The notes beneath the pieces were generated by a model. The model searched no databases, was not told the origin of the DNA, and saw nothing but the letters and a program-made list of their open reading frames with translations. From Cycas panzhihuaensis (Eukaryota; Cycadophyta): DNA of 64,000 nt. This document shows, piece after piece, positions 36,438 through 44,861 of this stretch. The translations under genes and the position numbers were made by a program. The DNA lies in the NCBI GenBank assembly GCA_023213395.1, contig CM041465.1, forward strand, positions 106,213,741 to 106,277,740, written 5' to 3'. How positions within the stretch are numbered: the first letter of the stretch is position 1; every line of letters begins with the position of its first letter.

Positions 36438-37700
36438 GCGCTCCTCCTGGAAGCTCTTGGATCAAATGACGCGTCCGTTCATGCCTTGGGTACGACCCCA
36501 AGCGATGAACCCATTATCTCCTTCGACCCCAGAGATCTTCCCACATCCAGTAGAAGGGAACGCCAATGGAACTTCCCTTTCACCATTACCATAGATACTC
36601 CCGATTGCACGTTGCAGAGAACCGTCGTGGACAACGGTTCTTCCATCAACGCCATGCCCTTACGCGTTATGCAAGAGCTCGACGTTTCTGCCTTGGAACT
36701 TGTTCCATGGCGTTGTCAGGGTTATGACTGCAGAAGACTCCTTAGATCCGTCTCGATACCCCTTACCCTCGAGGACAAGACTGTCGTTACCGACATCGTC
36801 GTCCTCGATGTCGATGTTGATTACAACCTGCTTCTGGGCCGACCATGGCTTGACCAAATGGGAGCTGTGTGTTCCACTCATTGGGGGCAACTTAAATTTG
36901 TCCATAATGGACAAATGAAAGTTGTCCTCCACGAGCGATCACTCGCCAAACCAGCTAGGCCTCCCGCCCAGGCAAGCCATGGCCATACGAAGGGAAACAA
37001 ACGCCCTTCTAACCATGCCTCAGCTTGCTCCATTGGAATCCCCGATTCCTCCTACCGAGAAGAAAGTCCCACGTCTTCTTCCCCTAGCTTGACGCATTTT
37101 GCTCCTATTGGTGTCGGGAGCTATGGGTATGTTGCCGTGTTTGATGATGACGGATCCCATAGTGAGGACGAGGACCGTCCTCACCCAGTCTCGTTCCTAT
37201 GCACCAGTGTGGGGCATTTTCCTAACCCTAGGCTCCCTTCTAGGACCTCTTTTGTTGTAGAGCTGGGTCACTTTCACATGTCACATGACATTGTGCATGT
37301 TGATCATCGCGTTTCTAGCGCTTCCATCTCGTCGCCTCCCGTAGGGGATGATGTTGAGAGTTCCCCTCTTGCTTTTTACGAGGGGCCTCTCCTTGACTCC
37401 CTTTCAGAGTCCCTTGCGGATGACGGGCAGTCTTTAGGCTATACCGGTCCTATCGCTCCCACGCCATCCCTCGCCTCGCCCATTCGAAGTCAGGCCATCG
37501 ATGGGGTAGACTACTTCGAAGACGACGAGGCTTTGCTAGAACACTTAGCAGGTTCCATGCCGAGTTTGCCTCCTCGTCACCACAAGCTTGGCCACTAGAA
37601 GGTCTTAGCGATTGGGTCCACATTAGCTGACCCAATCCCCTCTTCCAGTTCCTCCCTTCCAGTTGATCTTGCCCCCTTCCATTTCGAGAAGGGGAATGCC
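36438..37700 (+). pseudogene. Element B protease and protease-RT spacer
   Basis: Same frame as the gag end. ISFDPRDLPTSS, FTITIDTPDCTLQRTVVDNGSSINAMPL (active-site D-N-G-S-S intact), SIPLTLEDKTVVTDIVVLDVDVDYNLLLGRPWLDQMG. This is a complete retropepsin-like domain of Ty3/gypsy type. The spacer then has GSYGYVAVFDDD, an acidic/Pro-rich part and GVDYFEDDEALLEHLAGSM. A single TAG at 37596 (CAG in A and C) interrupts it. The protease domain itself is free of stops. Confidence 0.82.
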
Positions 37701-38594
37701 ATGTACATGGGGGCAACCCAGGACATAGTCCTTGCCCCAGATAGGGTCATCAAGGTAGGAGCGGAGTGTACCCCTGACGAGGTGAGGGAATACACCCTCC
37801 TATTCCAGGAATTCCGCGATGTATTTGTGTGGGAATACTCAGACATGAAGGGCATTGACCCCTCCATCATTGCGCATAACCTTACGACCTTCCCTGACGC
37901 TCGCCCCGTGCGTCAAAAGCAGCGTCCCCTTCACCCAAAGCTTTCAGTTGCCGTTAAGATGGAAGTTGAGAAGCTTCTGGAGGCAGGACTTATCTCCTCC
38001 ATCGATCACCCCAAGTGGGTATCGAATATCATTCCCGTTGCTAAAAAGAACAGGACCATTCGTATTTGTGTCGATTTTCACAACATAAATAACGCTTGCC
38101 CTAAGGACAACTTTCCTCTTCCTTTCATCGATCAAATAATCAATCGTACGGCTGGATTTGAAGTTATGTCCCTGATGGATGGCTTCTCCGGCTATAACCA
38201 GATCCAGATTTCTCCCAAAGACTGTCATAAGACGGCCTTCACGATGCCATGGGGTACCTTTGCCTACAAGGCAATGCCCTTTGGTCTCAAAAATGTAGGG
38301 GCTACCTACCAGAGGGCCATGCACTTTATCTTTCATGACCTCATCAACAATACGATGGAGGTCTTCATGGACGACATGATGGGCCTTTTCCGTTCCAGAG
38401 CCCATCATCTTTCTGACTTGCGTGCCATCTTGGCAAGATGCTGCAAGTACCACGTTAGTTTAAACCCGCTGAAATGCGTGTTTGCCGTTACTTCGGGCAA
38501 ACTCCTTGGTTTCCTCCTGTCTCAACAAGGAATCCAGATCGATCCGGAAAAAGTCAAGGCAATCCTTGACATGCCACCGCCTAAGACCCAATGA
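37701..38594 (+). pseudogene. Element B reverse transcriptase
   Basis: Open over 298 codons with every RT block: EFRDVFVWEYSDMKGIDPSI, VKMEVEKLLEAGLISSIDHPKW, IPVAKKNRTIRICVDF, NACPKDNFPLPFIDQII, MSLMDGFSGYNQIQIS, AFTMPWGTFAYKAMPFGLKN, GATYQRAMHFIFHDL, EVFMDDMMG (catalytic box) and SGKLLGFLLSQQGIQIDPEK. It ends PPPKTQ-TGA at the RT/RNase H boundary, a stop also present at the same codon in A and C. The RT copies element RNA into DNA. The domain itself looks intact. Confidence 0.87.
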
Positions 38595-39293
38595 CAAATT
38601 AAGTCGTTCCTAGGCAGGCTTGGTTTCTTGAGGCGTTTTTTGGCAGATTTCACCATAAACTCCAGACCCCTTATGAACTTATTGAAGAAAGGAGCCCCTT
38701 TTGTCTGGTCGGAAAAGACCCAAAAGGCCTTCGTAGGGCTCAAGGAAGCTCTCGTCTCCACCCCTACGGTGGCGCCTCCTCGCTTCGATAGGCCCTTCAT
38801 CCTATACACCTCGACAACCGACGAATCCCTGGGTGCAATGCTCACGTAGGAGGATGACTCGGGAACCGAGAGAGCCATTTATTTCATCAGCCGCACTCTC
38901 GTTGCCGCTGAATTGAACTATCCCCCCGCCGAAAAGGAATGCCTCTCTTTGGTCCATGCGACCAAGAAATTTTGGCATTACACCGCTCGTATCGACAAGG
39001 TGATCGTTCAATCCGATCCCTTGCGTTACTTACTTACCCATTCGGATTTGATAGGTAGGACGGGACGTTGGGCTGTCCTGCTTCAAGAATTCGACTTGCA
39101 GGTCGTTAATAGGAAGTCGAAGAAGGGGATGATAGTAGCGGAACAGTTAGCCGATGCTGCCATTCCCAATGAGAGTGGCATCCCCGTTGACGACTCCTTC
39201 CCGGACGAGGCCATTATGACCGTCCAGGATGTTCCTCCTCACCCACTCGCCGATAGCGAGTGGTATGGCGACATTGTGCGATATTTGACTTAG
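38595..39293 (+). pseudogene. Element B resident RNase H
   Basis: It continues in frame after the TGA: QIKSFLGRLGFLRRFLADF, FVWSEKTQKAFVGLKEAL, RPFILYTSTTDESLGAML, TAG (CAG in A and C), ELNYPPAEKECLSLVHATKKF, VIVQSDPLRYLLTHSDL, EFDLQVVNRKSKKGMIVAEQLADAAIPN. The terminal catalytic motif, usually ADxLA, is AEQLA. The domain is followed by a spacer ending RYLT-TAG. The degenerate acidic residues fit a domain reduced to a structural tether while aRNH does the catalysis, as proposed for Tat elements. Confidence 0.78.
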
Positions 39294-40505
39294 CAAGAAT
39301 ATTGCCCCGAAGCCAGCAACAAAGTTAGGTCGCGTATCCGCGCCACTGCTAGGCAACACCTCCTCGTGGACGGGGTGTTGTACAAGAGATCTTTCGATGG
39401 GATCCTGCTTCGCTGCGTCACTCCTGACAAAGCGGACCAAATACTCCGTGAGTGCCACCATGGCATTTATGGGGGCCACTTTGGGGGCCAATCTATGGCC
39501 CAAAGGATCCTCCGCATGGGCTATTACTGGCCGTCCTTGTTCAAGGACACCCACGCTTGCGCCCTTAGATGCCGGCGTTGTCAAGAGCACGCCAACGTCT
39601 CTCACATACCTTCCGAGGCACTGCACCCTATCGTGTCTCCATGGCCCTTTTCCCAATGGGGTTTAGACCTCATTGGGGTTATATCACCACCATCTTCCGC
39701 ACAACATAAATATATCCTAACCGCTACTGAATACTTCACTAAATGGGCAGAGGCGATCCCCCTGTCCACTACCCCTAGCAAGACGATAGCCACTTTCGTC
39801 TACCAGCATATTATCTGTCGTTTCAGAATTCCAGACGTCCTAATTACAGATAATGGAACTCCCTTTTGTAATAAGGAAATGGACAAATTGTGTGAGAAAT
39901 TTAAAATCTCACACAAGACGTCATCCCCTTATTACCCCCAAGCCAACAGGCAAATTGAATCTTTCAACAAAATGCTCATTGGCATCTTGAAGAAAACCGT
40001 TGCTCAGTCTCAAAGAGACCGGCATATCCAGCTCCCTTCTACTCTATGGGCTTATCGCACCTCTATCCGGACGGCTACCGGGATGACCCCATTCTCGCTA
40101 GTCTACGGGACCGAAGCGATACTTCCATTGGAAGTGGAGGTCCCTTCTCTTCGGGTTTCCCTTCAAGGCCTCATCGATGAGGAGTCTACTTGCCAGGCTC
40201 GTCTCCTAGACCTCGAAGCCCTGGATGAGAAGCGCTTAGCGGCTTATCAAGCGAATCTCGCTTCGAAAGCCCGTTTGCAAAAGACGCACGATAAATACCT
40301 TCGTGCCCGTCCTTTGTATCCTGGGGACCACGTCCTCAAATTAGAGTATCTCTACGATTGCTTGGCCAAATTCGGGCCCAAGTGGGTAGGTCCCTTCGTC
40401 ATTCTCAAAAGCCTCAATAACGGCGCATATAGGATCGCCACCTTAGACGGCTTGGAATTTGAGAAAGCGGTCAACGGGAAATTCCTCAAGAAGTTCTACG
40501 CGTGA
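39294..40505 (+). CDS. Element B integrase region, open frame
   Basis: Open from the TAG at 39291 to the TGA at 40503. The N-terminal zinc module is ECHHGIYGGH...CRRCQEH (H-H-C-C). The catalytic core has WGLDLIG (Asp), VLITDNGTPF (Asp) and ANRQIESFNK (Glu). The C-terminal part has PGDHVLKLEYLYDCLAKFGPKWVGPF, the GPF/Y module. The length suits a full Ty3/gypsy integrase, which joins the cDNA to target DNA. It is normally made as part of Pol and has no start of its own, so upstream stops mean it is probably not translated in this copy. The closing KFLKKFYA matches the family end. Confidence 0.88.
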   Translation, partial: QEYCPEASNKVRSRIRATARQHLLVDGVLYKRSFDGILLRCVTPDKADQILRECHHGIYGGHFGGQSMAQRILRMGYYWPSLFKDTHACALRCRRCQEHANVSHIPSEALHPIVSPWPFSQWGLDLIGVISPPSSAQHKYILTATEYFTKWAEAIPLSTTPSKTIATFVYQHIICRFRIPDVLITDNGTPFCNKEMDKLCEKFKISHKTSSPYYPQANRQIESFNKMLIGILKKTVAQSQRDRHIQLPSTLWAYRTSIRTATGMTPFSLVYGTEAILPLEVEVPSLRVSLQGLIDEESTCQARLLDLEALDEKRLAAYQANLASKARLQKTHDKYLRARPLYPGDHVLKLEYLYDCLAKFGPKWVGPFVILKSLNNGAYRIATLDGLEFEKAVNGKFLKKFYA

Positions 40506-41333
40506 TCTCTTCGCCCTGCTCCGAAATGAGCCTAAACTACCATCTTGAATTGTCCCCATTCCTCCCCACTGTGGGTTGAATGGCAATTCAAGGTGGAGTC
40601 TCGTTCCTTTTTCCGGTTCCTCCCGCGGAACCCGCGTTCCCGTATACTCTTGGGAACCTTTGTCTTTCTATTTTGGGCATCCCCCAAACTAGGACGATGC
40701 TATGGAGTATTGTTACTCCCCTTTTCGTGCTTGTCGCTTCCTTCGCATATTCTGATATGCTCCCCTGTGGACGTGCATGTCACCCTATCTTCTAACCTCA
40801 CACCTCTCGATCACCTCTGCTCACGGTGGATGTGTGTGCTCCTGTTAGACATATGGCCATACATGGAAGGAAACGCCTGCATATTTACAAAAATTTACAA
40901 CAAAATATATGCATTTATACATTCACATATTTACATATCAGCATACAAATATTTACGACATGCAAACATTTACAACATATAAATCATTCATGCAAAGTAA
41001 ATCATACATGCTACCTCTATCATACATGGTACACCATTTCATGCCAAAATGGGGTTCCAATTACCCCATGTATATATATATATCAAAAATGTCATAGTAC
41101 ATCATGTATGTGGGAAGCCGGGATCCTTGCAGGGGGAGTACAATCATGTGAGTCTATATATGACCCCTTGGAGGCCCGCGCTTTCCCGTCAAAATCATAC
41201 GTATGTGCCTCCTAGCCTACTGCTCATCACGATCCGGGGTCCCATCCCGATCATGTGACCCCTCTCCCGGGGACCACATCCCTGCGAGGCTCCTCCTAGG
41301 CCTCCGCGAGCTGCCTGCCTCACTCTCCTCATC
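40506..41333. other. Spacer between integrase and PMD gene ends, copy B
   Basis: Non-coding. It contains one GGGCATCCCCC unit (complement of the unit duplicated in C) and a TATATATATATATC run near 41075. Gag-pol and PMD transcripts converge here. Confidence 0.55.
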
Positions 41334-43770
41334 CTAAGGCTGTCTCGGAGTCGTAGCCGCCATATGTGTGTGTGAGCAGCTCCTGCTTGACCTTGAGACC
41401 ATCTGCGCCACCAGCTGGTCGTAGCAGACCTAGATGCGGTCTCTCTCGCCTCGGAGTCCCTCCTCGATAGCTCTAAACCTCTCCTCCAACGCCTTAAGGC
41501 ACTCCTCTAGGACTGCAAGGTGAGTGCTGCTCCCTGTATCTCCTCCTGGCCCGCCCTGAGCCTCCAAGGCTTGGATCCGTCCACGCAACTCATCTCGCTC
41601 GCCTCTGGTCACGTCGAGCTCTCGCTGCAGCTACCCCCAGAATGCCATGTGCTCCTGGGTCTCTGCAGCCCAGATGTCTCTCACTCTCACCAATGGGGCG
41701 AATGCCTGCATGTAGGCTCCCGCCGATCTGGGCGCATCCTCTGCCTGGATGAGCAGTTACCCCTCTGCGTAGACCTGAGGGAACAACTCCCTCACCATGG
41801 CCTCGACCAGTCGCTGGACCTCCGCTACACCTATCAATGCAACATGCCATGCGTCAGTGTGTATCCTCGATGCATATCATAAAACGAAATCAAAATCTAT
41901 CTAGATGTCAAACGACTAAGGAAACGGTTGGGTCTCACCTGCCGTGGCTGCCGGATCCTCTGCTCGGGCGACGTCTCTCTCCCCTAGCTCTCCGCCAGCT
42001 GCTGGTGGGTCATCCTCTGGCACATCCTCTGCCTCTGCCTCGTCTCTGGCAGGGACTGGCTCGACCCTCGCCTCTCCGAATCTCCTCACGATTCGAAGCC
42101 TGCGCCCTCTGGTCTCAGCCACCCTGCTCGTCTCGACAGCTCCTCATGGGCTCGCCTCCCGTGGCGCCCGGATGGTCTCTGCGTCCCCGGATGGTCGTGA
42201 TGGACTGCCTCCGCAGCAGCCATGATGGGTTAGCCCCATCTCCCCCGTCATCACTGTCATCACCCCCGTCATCATCGTCATCGTCGCTGTCATCATCGAC
42301 GGGTGCTCCTGCCCCTCCTGCTCCATCATCACTCGCCCACCTCACCGCTCTGTATGGGTCTGCTATGTAGTCTGTCAGAGTGAGGAGGTCGAGCGATGTC
42401 GCCGACAAACCGGGCCGGACATGGGCCCGGGTCCTCCGTCCCCTAATCTCGTCTGCCATCTATGGACCATCGGGGCCCACCTCGCTATGGGGAATGGCCC
42501 CCCTATCGGCGCCACTGCCGTAAAGTAGTCGAAGAACCAGCACTGCAGTAACGTGCTATATGAGAATCCTCCTCGTCCCGATCTCCTGATGGTATCTAGT
42601 TGGGCGACGAGGTTCGCCGCAACTAGGGTAGCGTAATCCATCCTCTCACGGCCTGACCGGCCAAGGCCCACCTATCCTCCTGGGATCTCCCTGTAGTTCT
42701 GTTTCCGGGAGATCCGGAACAGGATGCATAATAAGATAAGCTTCCTCACCTGAGGAATCCCTGACATGAGTACTGTCTGGAGGGGAGCTCCCCTCCGCTG
42801 CCACTGCCGCCCCGTGAGGAACTGAGCCGCCTCCCCTGTGCCGCCTCAGTGGCGTCCCGCCTCATGGGTCTCCCTGTCGCTGGCACCCCTAAGATCCCTC
42901 TAATATCCTCTGGGGTGATAGTAATGTCCCCTATCTGAGGCAAGTGAAACACATGCCTCCTCCTATCCCAGTGCGACACTATGTCCACTAGGAGCCGCTG
43001 ATCTGATGCGAACTGGGGGGTCCTCAGGGCCTTGTACAGGCCGCATCTCTTCAAGGTCGCCCTGTACTCCTCTGTCAACATCTCCAGATAGCTAAGGATG
43101 GGCATGCCGACGTTCTCGCGGTTATCCACCATGGTAACTGCCTGCAATCAGCAAAAGTCAATCCAAATCAGTTCCCTAGCACTCTTCCAGACCCCTACCG
43201 TCTGGTGCCCTTCGGTTTTCTTTGTTTGGCCCTTATTTTGGCTTTTTCTGATTTTCTGTCACATCGCCCAAATTTAGCTAGCTGCTAAGATTGGGGCGGG
43301 CCCCGTGGCGATCATTCTTTCAGAGCGATCCCGTGGCCAAGATCATGCAGCGATCTTAGCATGCAGACTGCAAGAACCCCTAAAAAGGGGTTTTTTGGCC
43401 CAAAAAATCAAAAGTTTTTGTGGTGGACCCCCCTGTGGGGCCCACCGGGACTAGGGCCACCTAATGCCCAGGTCCCCGCCTCTTTCTAGGTCCAATTCAG
43501 ACTCTGAGAGGCCTCTAACCGCCCGTAAGGGGCATAAAAAGCATTAAAATTTAAGTAAAAAGCAATAAATTTTAAACTTTGAAATGACGAAGGTTTCGTT
43601 AGATCCACTCACTGGGTCTGGCCTGACCATCGCCATCTCGTCTCTCTGGTCGTGATGACTGTCTCCTCGCTCAAATCTGATGGTCGGATCGTCCTCTGCG
43701 TGCCTCTGAAATTGGGAAGCGCTCCGCGTCGTAAGGGAAAGGCTTTGGTTTCGCACGAGAGCTGGTGAAA
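41334..43770 (-). pseudogene. Opposite-strand PMD-domain gene of element B
   Basis: Minus strand. The exon 1 ATG is at 43636 (MAMVRPDP). Intron 1 (43612-43142) has GTGAGT...TTGCAG and joins in frame to AVTMVDNRENVGM. Exon 2 holds RCGLYKALRTPQF, RLLVDIVSHWDRRRHVFHLPQIGDITITPEDI, GILGVPATGRPM, then after a frameshift and a stop near 42670 DYATLVAANLVAQLD and YSTLLQCWFFDYFTAVAP: a plant mobile domain. A strongly acidic Asp/Gly run follows (PVDDDSDDDDDDGGDD), then Arg/Glu-rich sequence. Intron 2 (41938-41831) has GTGAGA...GATAG and joins in frame to GVAEVQRLVEAM. Exon 3 is a coiled coil (RGERDELRGRIQALEAQ, EERFRAIEEGLRGERDR) with two stops. The gene runs opposite to gag-pol, like A and C. No host relative can be named. 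Confidence 0.78.
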
Positions 43771-43794
43771 ATGAATCCGATTTTCATTAGTTTT

Positions 43795-43804
43795 CCTTAT
43801 ATAG
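43795..43804 (-). promoter_or_regulatory. TATA box of the opposite-strand PMD gene (copy B)
   Basis: CTATATAAGG on the minus strand, 159 bp before the ATG at 43636. Motif and spacing match copy C exactly and copy A within one base. Confidence 0.72.
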
Positions 43805-44321
43805 ACGGGGGCCCCGGCTGGAACTTCTTCCGTTTTTGGCTCTGTGACAGTCATTGGGACCATCTCATCGCACTGGTAACCTTTGCCTTCTGGCCCTGTC
43901 GCCCATTGTGCTCCATGGACGCCCTTTTTACCCTCTCTTGCAAGGGCATTTATGGCACCTCATTATTGCACTTTTGGCAGGGCCCTTTTTCATTGTTTTA
44001 TGCGCTACTCCCGTGCATGCCTGAGTTTATACTCGTTTGGCTCGTTTCGCCACCCTGGACTCATTTTCGCAGCCCTTTTTCGCCCCTGGGATCCCCAAAG
44101 GAAACGCTCCCCCATCTGGGGGCATGTCTTGCTTCCCAAAGCGACCTTTGGGACCTGTGGTGCCTTTCTTCGCCACCTCGCCGCCCTCGATCGCTTGCTC
44201 GTTTTCTGTAACCTCATTGCTAGGTCCTCCTACCCTTCTCAGCCTGCTTCGCGCTAGCTATTCGAGTATTTATTTTTGCTTGCATCGCTATTTGTTTACC
44301 GCCAGAGCCTAGTATCAAGCC
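43805..44321. promoter_or_regulatory. Divergent intergenic region between the PMD gene and aRNH, copy B
   Basis: About 0.5 kb with no reading frame shared by the other copies. The same interval exists in C (7964-8490) and A (16165-16678). On the minus side it ends in the PMD TATA box. On the plus side, just before the aRNH ATG, TTTGTTTACCGCCAG resembles a splice acceptor. A bidirectional control region is inferred, not shown. Confidence 0.45.
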
Positions 44322-44735
44322 ATGTCTCTCCTCGTTTTCACTGATGGTGGAAGTCACGGCAACCCCGGGCCTTCCGCCGCTGCGTAGATTCTTTGCAGTC
44401 CCTCCGGACACGATTACTTGTGTTCCGGAGTCTTTCTTCCCAAGGCTACCAATAACGAAGCTGAGTATACGACCGTTATTGAAGCCCTTACGGATGCTCT
44501 TCGTTTCCATCGTGGTTCCATTGTGTTGTTTTGCAATTCTCAGGTCATGGTGTCCCATCTCACCCAGGTTTACCAGGTGCGATGCCCTCATCTGAGAACC
44601 CTCACGTCCGCCGCCAGGTCTCTTCTGGCTTGTTTCTCGTCAGTGGATATCTAGCATATCCCGAGGCACCTCAACGGGCCAGGTCGACCTCGTCCGCCTC
44701 ATCCTTGAGTGTCGCCTCCCTCTCCTAGACGACCG
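44322..44735 (+). pseudogene. Element B second RNase H (aRNH)
   Basis: ATG at 44322 gives MSLLVFTDGGSHGNPGPSAAA, a TAG, then SGHDYLCSGVFLPKATNNEAEYTTVIEAL (catalytic Glu) and SIVLFCNSQVMVSHLTQVYQV, where the third acidic residue is Asn. RCPHLRTL, RSLLACFSSVDI, a stop and HIPRHLN follow, after which a shift leads into VDLVRLILE. The first Asp and the Gly-rich turn (GNPGP) are perfect RNase HI signatures. It lies between the PMD promoter and the polypurine tract, on the gag-pol strand. Confidence 0.77.
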
Positions 44736-44840
44736 CCCTTGAGGCTTGCCTGGCTGACCCGTGCCCAAGCCTCTAGTTGCTGTTAGTTAGATGTACCTGC
44801 TCTACTTTGTTGGATACGCTCTTACTTCACATTGCACCTT

Positions 44841-44861
44841 GGCAATGGGGGCATCCCATAG
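44841..44861 (+). other. Element B polypurine tract region
   Basis: GGCAATGGGGGCA followed by TCCCATAG and the 3' LTR. In A and C the G-run is separated from the LTR only by TAG or CAG; here about eight extra bases intervene. Confidence 0.6.

Noticed and set aside
38584-38600. Firm claim of tobamovirus-type programmed readthrough
   Set aside because: The downstream hexamer is CAAATT rather than CARYYA, and other CGA-to-TGA stops are also shared between copies, so repeated deamination or a defective master copy is as likely.
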